The notes below the pieces were generated by a model. The model saw nothing but the letters and a program-made list of their open reading frames with translations, ran no database searches and was not told the origin of the DNA. A program made the position numbers and the translations under genes. Source: Flavihumibacter sp. UBA7668 (GTDB lineage Bacteria > Bacteroidota > Bacteroidia > Chitinophagales > Chitinophagaceae). Taken from it: DNA of 64,000 nucleotides. The stretch spans positions 1 to 64,000 of the forward strand of contig NZ_DLHM01000006.1 in the NCBI RefSeq assembly GCF_002483205.1, written 5' to 3'. Each line of letters opens with the position of its first letter. The first letter of the stretch is position 1. Positions 16,433 through 26,026 of the stretch are shown piece by piece.

Positions 16433-19400
16433 ATGAAATTCATACTTCATGGCCATGCCATTTCCTGCACCCCAGCATTTAATATAAACGCTAAATGTAT
16501 GCGGTTAACCATTGTTTTAACCTTATTCTCTGTATTGAATGGTTTCGCCCACGGTTATGGGCAATCTCTGTCCCTAAAAATGGAAAATGCCTCTCTGACA
16601 AGCTTTTTTTCAGAGTTGCGCAAACAAACCGGTTATCGCTTTATATATACCGAAGAAACCATTAAAAATGCAAAGCCAGTAACTATTGAGGTAAAACAAC
16701 AATCGCTACAGGAGGTGCTGGAAATGGCTTTGGCCAATCAACCCCTTCAGTTCCAAATTGCTAATCGATATGTAATAATTAAGGAGAAGCAGGCTGGCCC
16801 AAATCTTCCCTCTCCATCCCTACCTATTGAAATAAGTGGCTCAGTGCTTGATGAAAAGGGCCAGCCACTTAATGGCGCCACTATACAAATCAAGGCCAGC
16901 GGAGAAATGGTAAGCACTGATAAGGATGGGCGGTTTGCCATAACTATTCCAGATAAAGCAACCGTCCTCATTATTACCAACATAGGATACGAAAGAAAAG
17001 AACTCAGGGTGTCGGATCAAACCGATTGGATTATCCGACTTCAGCCCAGGCCCAGTGAATTGGAAGATGTGGTGGTAAATCTTAATACGGGGTACGAAGT
17101 TTTACCTGGTGAACGGGCTACAGGTTCCTTTACACAGCTCAACAGTACCCAGTTAAATAAACAGGCTGGCCCCAATATTCTGGAACGCATGCGGGGCATC
17201 ACTAATGGGATACTATTTGATTCTAAACGAACCAATGCTACTACAAAACGATTGGATATCACCATTCGGGGTTTAAGTAGTATCCAGGCATCCCGTGATC
17301 CCCTGGTTGTATTGGATAATTTCCCCTATGAAGGTGATATCAACAATATTAATCCAAATGATATTGAATCCATTACAGTTTTAAAGGATGCAGCAGCTTC
17401 CTCTATCTGGGGCGCAAGGGCAGGCAACGGCGTCATAGTAATTAACACCAAAAAAGCAAAATTCAACCAGGAAACCAAGCTGAATTTCGCGGCTAACCTC
17501 ACAATGATGGAAGAGCCTGATCTCTCTACTATACCACTGATTTCCTCTTCCGACTTTGTAGATACGGAGCTTTTCCTCTTTAGCCGGAGGTTTCGATTTG
17601 CTGATACCGCTTCCATCAGTAAACCGGCATTTTCGCAAGCCTATGAGATCTTATTTAAACGTAGAAATGGGTTAATCTCAGCTGCAGACTCCGCGGCTCA
17701 AATTGATGCACTTCGTCGCCGGGATATACGGGATGAGTACAGAAACTATTTTTATAAACCCGCTTTTAACCAGCAATATTCCATCAGTATGTCGGGTGGC
17801 AGTAAGCAAATGAACTGGCTTTTTTCAACAGGTTTTGATTATAACAAATCAGAATTAGACCAGCCCTACCGTCGTATTACCATGAATCTGGTGAATAATT
17901 TTCTGTTGGGTAAACGCCTTACCCTTTCCACCGGTATGAATTATTTCAATATTCAAACCGGTAACGGTAATCCGGCTTTCAATTCTATAACTGCATCAGG
18001 TGGTCAATTAGAGCCCTATACACGTTTTGCAGATGATCATGGTAACCCCATTCCGGTCCGCAGGATGCATCGCTTTTCTTACCTCGATACAGTAGGAGGG
18101 GGCAAGCTGTTGGATTGGCAGTATTATGCACTTAATGATCACCAGTTGGTAAAAAACAGGAATCTCACCAATTCCATTTTATTGAACCTGGGCCTTCGCT
18201 ATGATATTTTACCCGGATTAAATATTGATTTTAAATACCGGTTCGAATACCAGCTGGGTGATAATCAAACGGAGTATGACCAGCAAAGTTTCTATGCCAG
18301 AGATTATATCAATAATTTTACTCAGCTAAATTATGCTACCGGGCAGGTGGTTTACAAAGTGCCGGTTGGTGGCATTTTGGACAAACGATCTACTTCCCTG
18401 TATCATCATTCCGGCAGGTTGCAATTGAATTATTCCAAAGAAGTTGGCAGCTCTTCTTTTAACTGGATTGCGGGGACTGAACTTCGGCAAATTCGTACAG
18501 CCCTGGATGGGAACAGGTTATATGGTTTCAATTCAAACAATCTTGGATACACCAACATCGATTTAGCCAGTGCATGGCCAAATTTTGTTACAGGTTTTTC
18601 AGGGTTTATTCAGGACGGTCGGGTTATAGATCGGTTTAGTAATCGCTTTATTTCTGCTTATACCAACCTGGGCTATAGCTTCCGCAATAAATACTTTTTA
18701 ACGGCCAGTGCCAGGCAGGATGCGTCCAATCTTTTTGGGGTGAATACCAATAACAAATGGAATCCACTATGGTCTGGCGGCCTGGGATGGGAATTGAGTC
18801 GCGAAAATTTTTACAAGCTTGATTTGCTTCCCTTCCTGAGGCTGAACCTTACTTACGGGTATTCTGGTAATATTGATCCATCACAGGCTGGTGTTACAAC
18901 GATTCGCTATGTCTCTACCAATCAATTTTTGGGTACACCAGAAGCTGATTTTAGTCGCTTTGCGAATCCTGATTTAAGATGGGAAAAAGTTGGGCAAACC
19001 AATATTGGGCTTAGTTTCCGGTCGAAAAATGATCGAATTACCGGTAGTATTGAATATTTCAATAAGAATTCTAAAGATTTATTGGTTCAGGTTCCAATAG
19101 ACTACAGTGCAGGCATAAACCGCCCAACTATTGTAAGAAATGCCGGTCGGCTGCTTACAAAAGGAATGGATTTTTCAATCAATTCTATAAATATAAAGAC
19201 GATTAATTTTAGATGGACTAGCTCTCTTCTTGTAAACATTGCGAAAGATAAACTGAAAGAATTTTATAACCCGCGTAGTTCCAATACACTGGTAAATGAA
19301 GCAGGTGTTGGTGGAATTTTAGAACGACCTCTAAACGCTATTTATTCGTATCGGTGGGCTGGGCTGGATCCGGAAACCGGTAAACCGCTGGGCTATTTGG

Positions 19401-19954
19401 ATGGGAAGGTTTCTGATAATCACAGTGCAATTACAAATGCCCGGTATCCGGTGGATCAATTAAGGTTTCACGGGCCGGATGTTCCCCAAACCTATGGCTC
19501 CTTAACCAATACGATTCATGTTGGCCGGTTTTCTATAGCGGCTACCCTCTTATATCGATTCAATTACTATTACAGGAAAAAATCACTGAATTACGCCCAA
19601 TTGTTTAATCAAAATATTGGTCATTCCGATTTTGCCCTGCGTTGGCAAAAACCGGGAGATGAATTGAACACATTTGTGCCTGCTTTTACCTATCCGGGTA
19701 ATACCCGACAGGATGCTTTTTACCAGCGATCTGAAGTGTTAGTGTCCAGAGCAGATAATATCCGGTTACAACTGGTAAATCTCAATTATAGCCCGAATAT
19801 TCGAAAAAATAAGATGTTTTCATCCATGGAGATTTTTGCAATAGCTACCAACCTGGGTATGGTTTGGAAGAAAACAAATTTTGATGTGGATCCTGATTTT
19901 CAGGATATCAGACCTGCCCGTAGTTATACGCTGGGCATACGTGTAAACCGTTAA
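16433..19954 (+). CDS. SusC/RagA-family TonB-dependent outer-membrane transporter with STN domain
   Basis: The 1173-residue protein has a long N-terminal extension and signal region (VLNGFAHGYGQS near residue 45), an STN domain (about 48-105, LRKQTGYRFIYTEE), a carboxypeptidase-D regulatory-like Ig domain (about 130-205, GSVLDEKGQPLNGATI), a plug with the SusC signature DAAASSIWGARAGNGVIVI (about 320-338) and a C-terminal beta barrel. It imports a substrate bound by the SusD lipoprotein encoded next. The STN domain links it to FecR and the ECF sigma factor upstream. No glycoside hydrolase lies nearby, so the substrate cannot be named. Confidence 0.95.
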   Translation: MKFILHGHAISCTPAFNINAKCMRLTIVLTLFSVLNGFAHGYGQSLSLKMENASLTSFFSELRKQTGYRFIYTEETIKNAKPVTIEVKQQSLQEVLEMALANQPLQFQIANRYVIIKEKQAGPNLPSPSLPIEISGSVLDEKGQPLNGATIQIKASGEMVSTDKDGRFAITIPDKATVLIITNIGYERKELRVSDQTDWIIRLQPRPSELEDVVVNLNTGYEVLPGERATGSFTQLNSTQLNKQAGPNILERMRGITNGILFDSKRTNATTKRLDITIRGLSSIQASRDPLVVLDNFPYEGDINNINPNDIESITVLKDAAASSIWGARAGNGVIVINTKKAKFNQETKLNFAANLTMMEEPDLSTIPLISSSDFVDTELFLFSRRFRFADTASISKPAFSQAYEILFKRRNGLISAADSAAQIDALRRRDIRDEYRNYFYKPAFNQQYSISMSGGSKQMNWLFSTGFDYNKSELDQPYRRITMNLVNNFLLGKRLTLSTGMNYFNIQTGNGNPAFNSITASGGQLEPYTRFADDHGNPIPVRRMHRFSYLDTVGGGKLLDWQYYALNDHQLVKNRNLTNSILLNLGLRYDILPGLNIDFKYRFEYQLGDNQTEYDQQSFYARDYINNFTQLNYATGQVVYKVPVGGILDKRSTSLYHHSGRLQLNYSKEVGSSSFNWIAGTELRQIRTALDGNRLYGFNSNNLGYTNIDLASAWPNFVTGFSGFIQDGRVIDRFSNRFISAYTNLGYSFRNKYFLTASARQDASNLFGVNTNNKWNPLWSGGLGWELSRENFYKLDLLPFLRLNLTYGYSGNIDPSQAGVTTIRYVSTNQFLGTPEADFSRFANPDLRWEKVGQTNIGLSFRSKNDRITGSIEYFNKNSKDLLVQVPIDYSAGINRPTIVRNAGRLLTKGMDFSINSINIKTINFRWTSSLLVNIAKDKLKEFYNPRSSNTLVNEAGVGGILERPLNAIYSYRWAGLDPETGKPLGYLDGKVSDNHSAITNARYPVDQLRFHGPDVPQTYGSLTNTIHVGRFSIAATLLYRFNYYYRKKSLNYAQLFNQNIGHSDFALRWQKPGDELNTFVPAFTYPGNTRQDAFYQRSEVLVSRADNIRLQLVNLNYSPNIRKNKMFSSMEIFAIATNLGMVWKKTNFDVDPDFQDIRPARSYTLGIRVNR

Positions 19955-19965
19955 ACGAATTGACT

Positions 19966-21309
19966 ATGAAATACATTATATTATTTATTCTTTCTTTATT
20001 TCTTTTATCCTGCTCTAAATTTTTGAATGAAAAGCCGGATGAAAAATTAAGCGCCATCAATTCATTGGAAGATTGCCAGGCCATTTTAGATAGAAACCTA
20101 TATGTAAGTAAGTTTGGGATAGGGGCAATGGAGTCTTCTTCGGACAATTTTTATTTAAATCCTGATTTCTGGAATCAAATTTCTGAAGAGAATCGGAATA
20201 TGTATCAATGGGCACCTGAAAATATTTTTACAACGTATGGATTAACTGGTAATGAGTGGTCCTATTGCTATGATAATATTTTCCGCGCAAACACCGTATT
20301 GGAGGAGGTGGAAAAATTTAAGCAGGGTGGACTGGAGTATGGAAATATTAAAGGGCAGGCTTATTTTATTCGGGCACATCATTATTTACAGGCAGCCTGG
20401 ACATGGGCCCTTGCCTATGAAAAGACGTCGGCTTCCTCCAAATTAGGGCTACCCCTGAGAACGGGCACCAATTTTAATGAGGAAGTTGGGCGTTCTGATT
20501 TGGAGCAAACCTATCAGCAAATAATACTAGATACACGTAAAGCAATTGATTTATTGCCTACTCTTCCAATGCATGTATTTCGGCCGTCAAAACCGGCAGC
20601 TATTGCGCTTCTGGCCAGAGTTTTTCTTTCAATGAATCAATATGACAGCTGTTATAAGTACGCAGAAATGGCTTGGAGCCTGCGGTCAGATTTACTGGAC
20701 TTTAATAATCAATTAGAGGTTGATACTTCAGTTGTAAAACCATTTCAAAATTTTAATAAAGAAGTGATCTTTGAATATGCATCTCTTCTTGAGTTAACGA
20801 ATCAACAATACTCTTTTATCGATACCAATTTGGTAGCTAGCTATTCTTTGCATGATATTCGCAAGCCTGCTTTCTTTATTCGATTGGGTAATCAATTTAC
20901 TTTTAAAGGTTCGTACAATAACGGCTATAACTTTGCGGGAATAACAGCTGCAGAAGTTCTATTGATGAAAATTGAAGCTGCGGCTCGTTTAAATAGATCA
21001 ACGGAAGCAGTTGAAGGGCTGAATTTACTGTTAAAGCATAGGATTAAAACAGATCAGTTTTCACCCTATTTATTTTCTACAACGCAACAACTAATTGCTG
21101 ATATTTTAATGGAAAGAAGAAAAGAGCTACTAATGCGTGGTCTTCGTTTCATGGATATTAAACGGCTGAATGTATTAGGGGCTGGAATAATTTTGAAGCG
21201 GATTGTTAATGATATGGAAGTATTACTTCTGCCAAATGATTTGCGATATGCTCTGGCAATTCCAGAGGATGTAATTGCTATTTCGAGGATTGTTCAAAAT
21301 CCACGTTAA
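19966..21309 (+). CDS. SusD/RagB-family substrate-binding lipoprotein
   Basis: I place the start at ATG 19966 (a TTG two codons earlier is less likely), 11 bp after the SusC stop. The N-terminus is an SPII signal (FILSLFLLSCSKFLNEKP). The protein has the SusD layout: FLNEKPDE start, central TPR-like helices (AYFIRAHHYLQAAWTWALAY), and the C-terminal RagB end (ILMERRKELLMRGLRFMDIKRL). It forms the lid of the SusC transporter on the cell surface. At about 447 residues it is slightly short for the family. Confidence 0.95.
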   Translation: MKYIILFILSLFLLSCSKFLNEKPDEKLSAINSLEDCQAILDRNLYVSKFGIGAMESSSDNFYLNPDFWNQISEENRNMYQWAPENIFTTYGLTGNEWSYCYDNIFRANTVLEEVEKFKQGGLEYGNIKGQAYFIRAHHYLQAAWTWALAYEKTSASSKLGLPLRTGTNFNEEVGRSDLEQTYQQIILDTRKAIDLLPTLPMHVFRPSKPAAIALLARVFLSMNQYDSCYKYAEMAWSLRSDLLDFNNQLEVDTSVVKPFQNFNKEVIFEYASLLELTNQQYSFIDTNLVASYSLHDIRKPAFFIRLGNQFTFKGSYNNGYNFAGITAAEVLLMKIEAAARLNRSTEAVEGLNLLLKHRIKTDQFSPYLFSTTQQLIADILMERRKELLMRGLRFMDIKRLNVLGAGIILKRIVNDMEVLLLPNDLRYALAIPEDVIAISRIVQNPR

Positions 21310-21315
21310 AAAAAA

Positions 21316-21344
21316 GCTGCCGATTATATCGGCAGCTTTTTTTT
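21316..21344. terminator. Strong intrinsic terminator after susD
   Basis: Stem GCTGCCGAT / ATCGGCAGC with a TAT loop, flanked by eight A on the left and eight T on the right, so it works in both directions. It ends the sigma/fecR/susCD unit and also the convergent small gene whose stop overlaps it. Confidence 0.9.
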
Positions 21345-21645
21345 AAGATTTGGTATCGTTTGTAGTAATATTTGCGAAACCATTTGCTAAGATTTCATCC
21401 GCCAATTCAAATTCATCTGTAATAGAACTGGAATTGGGTGTAACAAGACACTTAATTGTTCCCTCGGTTGGACAAGGCGTTAAATCACTAGGTTCCCAAT
21501 TACCGGGTATGTGATATTGAGGGTTAACACTTGGGCCAATGTACCTGAAGGTTTGATTTAATGGCTTTTCTTTTGCCGGTGTAAAAGCAAGGATGCCGCC
21601 AGTCAGCAAGAGCGCAAAGCCCAATTGATACAATTTCATAAACAA
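21343..21645 (-). CDS. Small exported protein (DUF6520-like)
   Basis: This 100-residue protein has a signal sequence (LYQLGFALLLTGGILAFTPA). The mature part contains a paired-Cys segment (PCPTEGTIKCLVT), as seen in small DUF6520-type Bacteroidota proteins. The second Met at codon 3 (21639) is an alternative start. Its stop codon lies in the T-run of the susD terminator. Function unknown. Confidence 0.6.
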   Translation of the reverse strand: MFMKLYQLGFALLLTGGILAFTPAKEKPLNQTFRYIGPSVNPQYHIPGNWEPSDLTPCPTEGTIKCLVTPNSSSITDEFELADEILANGFANITTNDTKS

Positions 21646-21786
21646 AATTTTAAAAATTATGCTTACTCTTTTATACAGGTTTTCAGCAATTTTCCTGCCG
21701 TTGCAACAGGATATAAATCTCTTTCATTTTATTTCCGTTTTTTTGCTGAATAATACTTGTAATAGCCGCAACTATTGTTGAATTCG

Positions 21787-22749
21787 TCATTTTGATCTGT
21801 GTCGATTTTCACGTATATATTTTCCTGGTGTAGTGTTGTACACTTCTTTGAATGCCTCTATGAAAACTGCTGGTCGCCAGCCCGATTTGTAAGCTGATTC
21901 TTTTACAGAATAACCTTCTGTCAGATAGGAAATGGCTTTTGCTAATCTAATTTTCTTTTGGTAATCTGGTGGCGTAAATGTATATACTTGTTTAAACAAT
22001 TGCTTGAATTTGGTTAGTCCCATCCCAATTTCTTCTGCCAGCGATTTCAGTGTTCGCTGCTTTATTAAATCTTCCGACAAAAGGCGCTCAGCCAGCATAA
22101 TTTTTTCATAATCTTCCTGATTAATTTCCTTGATGGGGTTTTCTCCATTTACACTAACCAGGATATTGAATACAATATCCTCCACCCGATTATCAATAAA
22201 GTGTTTTCTAAGTTCAGATTCGTATTTGCAGTTTAATATTTGTTGAATATATTCTCTTGAATCTAATGGAGTAAAATGAGTTTTATCAAAGAACTCGTTT
22301 GGGATGTGATTGTTTAATAATGGAAATAATTCCTGCATTTCATTCAATAGGTCACCCTTGAATTGCAGAAATACAAGTTCAACAAATGGTTCAGTTCCAT
22401 TATTCAGTGAAATGCCTTTTGCACTGCTTACTTTTATCCATTGATTGGCAGCAATAGCATATTCAAGACCATTCGTTAAGGTAAGAGAGGTGCTGCCATT
22501 CAAACAAAATAGAATTGCTTCATAGGCTGGGTCAAGTTGGCTATTGTAAGGAAAAGGGCGTTGGGTATATAGGATATTATAGCTGAATATAAAATTGTCT
22601 GATTGAATTTCCTGCATGGTAAGGTAACCTTGCGGAAACCAATAAGTGCAAATAGGATGCTCGGTAATCCGGCATCCCGGAAAACCGGCAGGCAGTGTAT
22701 TGGATATCTCCAGTTTACAGGATAATTTGGTGTCGATCAACTGCGGCAT
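21787..22749 (-). CDS. AraC-family transcriptional regulator
   Basis: The last 95 residues form the double-HTH AraC domain (TLKSLAEEIGMGLTKFKQLF, KESAYKSGWRPAVFIEAFKE, then VYNTTPGKYIR). The N-terminal 200 residues are a cupin-like sensor region of unknown ligand. A paralogous regulator is divergently encoded from the other side of a very short (about 44-100 bp) intergenic region, so they may cross-regulate. Confidence 0.88.
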   Translation of the reverse strand: MPQLIDTKLSCKLEISNTLPAGFPGCRITEHPICTYWFPQGYLTMQEIQSDNFIFSYNILYTQRPFPYNSQLDPAYEAILFCLNGSTSLTLTNGLEYAIAANQWIKVSSAKGISLNNGTEPFVELVFLQFKGDLLNEMQELFPLLNNHIPNEFFDKTHFTPLDSREYIQQILNCKYESELRKHFIDNRVEDIVFNILVSVNGENPIKEINQEDYEKIMLAERLLSEDLIKQRTLKSLAEEIGMGLTKFKQLFKQVYTFTPPDYQKKIRLAKAISYLTEGYSVKESAYKSGWRPAVFIEAFKEVYNTTPGKYIRENRHRSK

Positions 22750-22793
22750 CTCGGCTAAGGTTTACCAGATAAAATAATAAAAATTTAATCTTC

Positions 22794-23783
22794 TTGCTAC
22801 CTTACTTCATTTATTTGACCATTTTGGTTATTTTTTGGCAACCTTATCTACTTTTGCAGGGCATATTTTCACATAGAGGAATTGGTCAGATTCATTTTTC
22901 CAGGAACGAACCTGATTCTTTTACGGGTTTCCGTATTCGTGGTACTACCTTTTATGCAGCGCCTGTATTTTTGGGTGCTATTTTTCTCCAACAGTATGTA
23001 AATGATTCATTTACAATTTCCTATATAGAATTTGATTTTAATAAAACAGTTGAATTAAAATTGGAGTTTCCAATATCCAATAGCAATCTGTTTTTTGTTT
23101 TGAAAGGCAATGCTGTTTTGGGTGCAGGTACTGGGTATGCTGAGCATTTGCAAGCGGGCCAATACATCTATACTACAGAAACACCTGATGCACTTAAGCT
23201 TTTTGAAGGACAAAAGGCAGTGGTATTATTAATCAGCTCCTACGATAACAGGGCTTGGGATGGGTTAAATCATGCGCAGAATTTTAATTGTGTTCAACCC
23301 ATTCCTCCTTCCATTCAACTGCTGCTCGAAGAGTTTTTCTCTAATGAATATAACGATATTTTAAGGGGTCTATACTACGAAAAAATAATTGCGGACGCAT
23401 TTTTTTACCATTTTTTGGCAGTGGAGCAGGCTGTTTCAGATGATAAGTACACTGGTATTCCGGAACCAATTAAAGCGGTGCATGATTTGATTTTAGCCGC
23501 TGGAATGGACACTAAATTTACTTTGACAGAACTGGCAGAACGCATCGGTTTAAGTGAAAGCAGCCTTAAAAAAGGGTACAAGAAGCATTATGGCATAAGT
23601 CCCTTTGATCAGCAAGTGTATATGCGCCTGGAATGGGCCCGGCAGCAATTAGAAACTACAGTTCTTCCGATTAATCAATTATACAGACAGGCAGGTTATG
23701 CTCATTTGCCGGGTTTCCTGAAAGCTTTTAAAAAGTGTTACGGCTTATCTCCAAGCCAATGGCGAAAGCAACACAAGCAATAA
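22794..23783 (+). CDS. AraC-family transcriptional regulator (start uncertain)
   Basis: The C-terminal double HTH is clear (FTLTELAERIGLSESSLKKG, QLYRQAGYAHLPGFLKAFKK). The N-terminal region aligns loosely with that of the divergent AraC gene at 21787. No ATG occurs in frame before the DNA-binding domain. A TTG at 22794 is the longest start; a TTG at 22854 lies inside a sequence TACTTTTG (22849-22856) that looks like a Bacteroidota -7 box, so the true start could even be a rarer codon after 22857. Alignment suggests the conserved protein begins near residue 25. Confidence 0.75.
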   Translation: MLPYFIYLTILVIFWQPYLLLQGIFSHRGIGQIHFSRNEPDSFTGFRIRGTTFYAAPVFLGAIFLQQYVNDSFTISYIEFDFNKTVELKLEFPISNSNLFFVLKGNAVLGAGTGYAEHLQAGQYIYTTETPDALKLFEGQKAVVLLISSYDNRAWDGLNHAQNFNCVQPIPPSIQLLLEEFFSNEYNDILRGLYYEKIIADAFFYHFLAVEQAVSDDKYTGIPEPIKAVHDLILAAGMDTKFTLTELAERIGLSESSLKKGYKKHYGISPFDQQVYMRLEWARQQLETTVLPINQLYRQAGYAHLPGFLKAFKKCYGLSPSQWRKQHKQ

Positions 23784-24005
23784 AAACTATCCAATCAGGT
23801 TAAGCTTCTTATCCAAGAGATACTGCTTCCATTCCTGTTAACTGAATGGTAGAGTAGAGGATTTGTGTTTTATTGTTCCTTCAAATTTTCATTCAACTGC
23901 TTAATTTATTTGTTCAGGGTAATCTTATTATTACTCGCGGTATTCCGTTTGGAAATTACAGGTGCTTTTATTTATACTTGATACAGTTCCAATAAAACTA
24001 TTTCT
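23784..24005. other. Intergenic region without recognisable gene
   Basis: About 220 bp of AT-rich sequence between the AraC gene and the LytTR cassette. I see no ORF, hairpin terminator or repeat; it should carry the promoter of the gene at 24006. Confidence 0.5.
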
Positions 24006-24461
24006 ATGAACAGAATTAAAGCACCAAAAAGCAAATTCCATCACCCCCGTTTTGTTGACAGAATGCGTTATGCAAAGTATGCAATGACGGAAGAATATCT
24101 GAAAGACTTCTATCGGGCACTGGAAAAACCCGGTCTTACACTCTTTGAATGCGCCTTATTGGATAGTTTATATGAACCTGTTATAGTTAAAGTAGGCTGG
24201 AAAAAATACACCGGTCAGCAGTATGATGAGATTCCCATTACTGTTTACGACGATTCCATGGTAATCTTGGTTGAGGTTGCCATCGTGGATAAAAATGGCT
24301 TTTTAATTGAAGATAGTTATGCACTTCCTGTATATGACATGGTTAAATGGGTTTATACAGTAGAAATTGAAAACCCGGCAATTGATGGTTGTAGTATAAT
24401 TGTTAGTGCGGAGGATAACCCTGGCAACAGAGTTACCCAAATATTCAAATTGCCTGGCTAA
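24006..24461 (+). CDS. Protein of unknown function, paralogue of the 25026 gene product
   Basis: The 151 residues align over most of their length with the protein encoded at 25026: RF...YAK.A, DF/DY.A, PG, then ITVxxDDxxV..V.V.I...G and, near the end, (W/F)VYTV...I.V.AEDxPxNR. The C-terminal 75 residues look like an Ig/beta-sandwich domain. There is no signal peptide. The gene ends 2 bp before the LytTR gene and should be co-transcribed with it. Two paralogues flanking the regulator suggest they belong to the same process; the function is unknown. Confidence 0.75.
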   Translation: MNRIKAPKSKFHHPRFVDRMRYAKYAMTEEYLKDFYRALEKPGLTLFECALLDSLYEPVIVKVGWKKYTGQQYDEIPITVYDDSMVILVEVAIVDKNGFLIEDSYALPVYDMVKWVYTVEIENPAIDGCSIIVSAEDNPGNRVTQIFKLPG

Positions 24462-24463
24462 AA

Positions 24464-24832
24464 ATGGGTGTTTTAACGGTATATAAAATTCTGGAGTCTT
24501 TTTTAGTTTTAGATATGCGCAAGGATATTTTCATTAGTTCTCAGAATAGAATCATTCGGATTAAGCCGGAAGATATTGTTCTGGTTGAAGCAACGAGAGA
24601 ATACCGGCAGATTAAAACAACTTCTAAAAACTACCTGGTTCATACTCCAATTATAAAATTGGAAAGTATTCTTTACCCACATGGGTTTTTGAGAGTGCAC
24701 CGAAAGTTTATTATTCCCATTAGCCGAATCAGCCATGTCGAACGAAAACATGTGTTTCTCGATGATTTGGAGATCCCGATCGGTTATAGCTTTTATAAAA
24801 ATTTTTTAAAACAACTGGATATCCTGTTATAA
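24464..24832 (+). CDS. LytTR-domain DNA-binding regulator
   Basis: The whole protein is essentially one LytTR domain (IVLVEATREYRQIKTTSKNY, LVHTPIIKLESIL, GFLRVHRKFIIPISRISHVE) without a receiver domain; 122 residues from the first ATG, or about 105 from ATG at 24515. Such stand-alone LytTR proteins bind short direct repeats. An array of four 11-bp direct repeats lies 117 bp downstream, in front of the next three genes, and is an obvious candidate site. Confidence 0.88.
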   Translation: MGVLTVYKILESFLVLDMRKDIFISSQNRIIRIKPEDIVLVEATREYRQIKTTSKNYLVHTPIIKLESILYPHGFLRVHRKFIIPISRISHVERKHVFLDDLEIPIGYSFYKNFLKQLDILL

Positions 24833-24948
24833 AACCTGGTTCAGGTTCTGATTACAGCTCTGGAGGCAGCTGTTTGGATGTATGGGAGGAACAGCCCTGT
24901 ACCGCCACTCCGGATTTTATCTGACCTGGAAGAGGTCCTGAGTACACC

Positions 24949-24992
24949 GTGAGGCCGGCATGAGGCCGCCATGAGGCCACCATGAGGCCACC
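24949..24992 (+). repeat. Four 11-bp tandem repeats upstream of the 25026 gene
   Basis: Units GTGAGGCCGGC, ATGAGGCCGCC, ATGAGGCCACC, ATGAGGCCACC follow one another without spacers (24949, 24960, 24971, 24982). They end 33 bp before the ATG at 25026. The 11-bp spacing matches about one helical turn, so a protein could bind on one face. Each unit contains ATGAGG, but no unit opens the 25026 frame. Confidence 0.85.
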
Positions 24993-25025
24993 ATCATTTA
25001 ATTCAACCCTATAAAAAAACACAAA

Positions 25026-25592
25026 ATGGCAAAAAATAAAAACAATATCCTGGTACGAGGCTTTAGCGGTACGCTTGGCAAACAGCTTGTCTTGCGCACA
25101 AGCGGCGATCGTACTTATTTGGCTAACCGCCCAAGTCGCAACCCTAACAGGGTGGATACACCTGAACAGGAAGCGGTGAAATTAAGATTTAAGCAGTCGG
25201 TTGTTTATGGAAAAGCAGCTATCAAAGATCCCGCACTTAAGCTGGATTATCTGGCGGTTGCTCGTCCTGGACAATCTGCCTTTAACGTGGCATTTTCCGA
25301 TGCATATATGGCACCGGAATTGTCCAATCTTGATACGGAGTCCTATGCTGGAAATGTCGGGGATACAATTACCGTACGTGCAACAGATGATTTCTTTGTT
25401 GCCGCTGTGCAGGTATTCATCCTGGCACCAGATGGTTCAGTATTGGAACAGGGTGCTGCAGTTCCGGATGCCAATGGACTCGATTTCGTATATACAGTTA
25501 CCCAGCCCAATGAGGCGCTTGCTGGCACCATCATTCGGGTGACAGCAGAAGACCTGCCAAAGAACAGAACCATGTTGGAAAAAACCATCTGA
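25026..25592 (+). CDS. Protein of unknown function (DUF6266-like N-terminus, Ig-like C-terminus)
   Basis: The N-terminus (NILVRGFSGTLGKQLVLR, then NRPSRNPNR and RFKQSVVYGKAAI) resembles DUF6266-type Bacteroidota proteins, where a GxSGKxG motif opens the protein; this is by eye. Residues 105-188 form an Ig-like beta domain shared with the 24006 paralogue. There is no signal peptide. It is the first gene of a tight three-gene unit (2-bp gap to the next gene, 1-bp overlap after that), preceded by four 11-bp repeats. Confidence 0.75.
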   Translation: MAKNKNNILVRGFSGTLGKQLVLRTSGDRTYLANRPSRNPNRVDTPEQEAVKLRFKQSVVYGKAAIKDPALKLDYLAVARPGQSAFNVAFSDAYMAPELSNLDTESYAGNVGDTITVRATDDFFVAAVQVFILAPDGSVLEQGAAVPDANGLDFVYTVTQPNEALAGTIIRVTAEDLPKNRTMLEKTI

Positions 25593-25594
25593 TT

Positions 25595-26026
25595 ATGGAA
25601 CTCCTATTACAACGGCATTACCACCCGCTAGGAACCAACGGTATCCTGTGGCATGAAAACAAGATACTGTGTTATACAATTGAATTACCCTGGTTGCAGA
25701 ACCAACGAATGGTATCCTGTATTCCGGAAGGTCGTTATCAGTTGTTGGAACGATACAGCGAAAAACACCAGTCTCACCTGATGGTGAAAGGTGTTCCCGA
25801 CAGAACGCTGATTTTGATTCACCGGGCCAACAATGCAGCTAAAGAGCTCAAAGGCTGCATTGCGCCTGTATCTGACTTAACGGCTCCTGGAATGGGAAAA
25901 GGTTCAGTCCGGGCATTCAGTATATTGATGCGCCTCGTTTTTAAATCCGTTACCCATGAACAACCGGTATGGCTGGAGATTGGCAAACTGCCAGCCGATT
26001 TTTCACACGTAAAATTCAATTATTAA
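25595..26026 (+). CDS. DUF5675-like protein
   Basis: The 143-residue protein contains the DUF5675 pattern: a tail-like start (GTNGILWHENKILCYTIELP), CIPEGRYQL, a conserved LILIHRANNAAKELKGCI (usual form IxIHxGN...xxGC) and a C-terminal strand. DUF5675 proteins are common in phages, conjugative elements and chromosomal loci of Bacteroidota, often near lysis or tail genes, and have no proven function. The conserved His-Cys arrangement suggests possible catalysis, but this is inference. Its stop overlaps the start of the next gene by one base. Confidence 0.75.
   Translation: MELLLQRHYHPLGTNGILWHENKILCYTIELPWLQNQRMVSCIPEGRYQLLERYSEKHQSHLMVKGVPDRTLILIHRANNAAKELKGCIAPVSDLTAPGMGKGSVRAFSILMRLVFKSVTHEQPVWLEIGKLPADFSHVKFNY

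Noticed and set aside
24949..24992. CRISPR-like array
   Set aside because: The units are directly adjacent without spacers and only 11 bp long.
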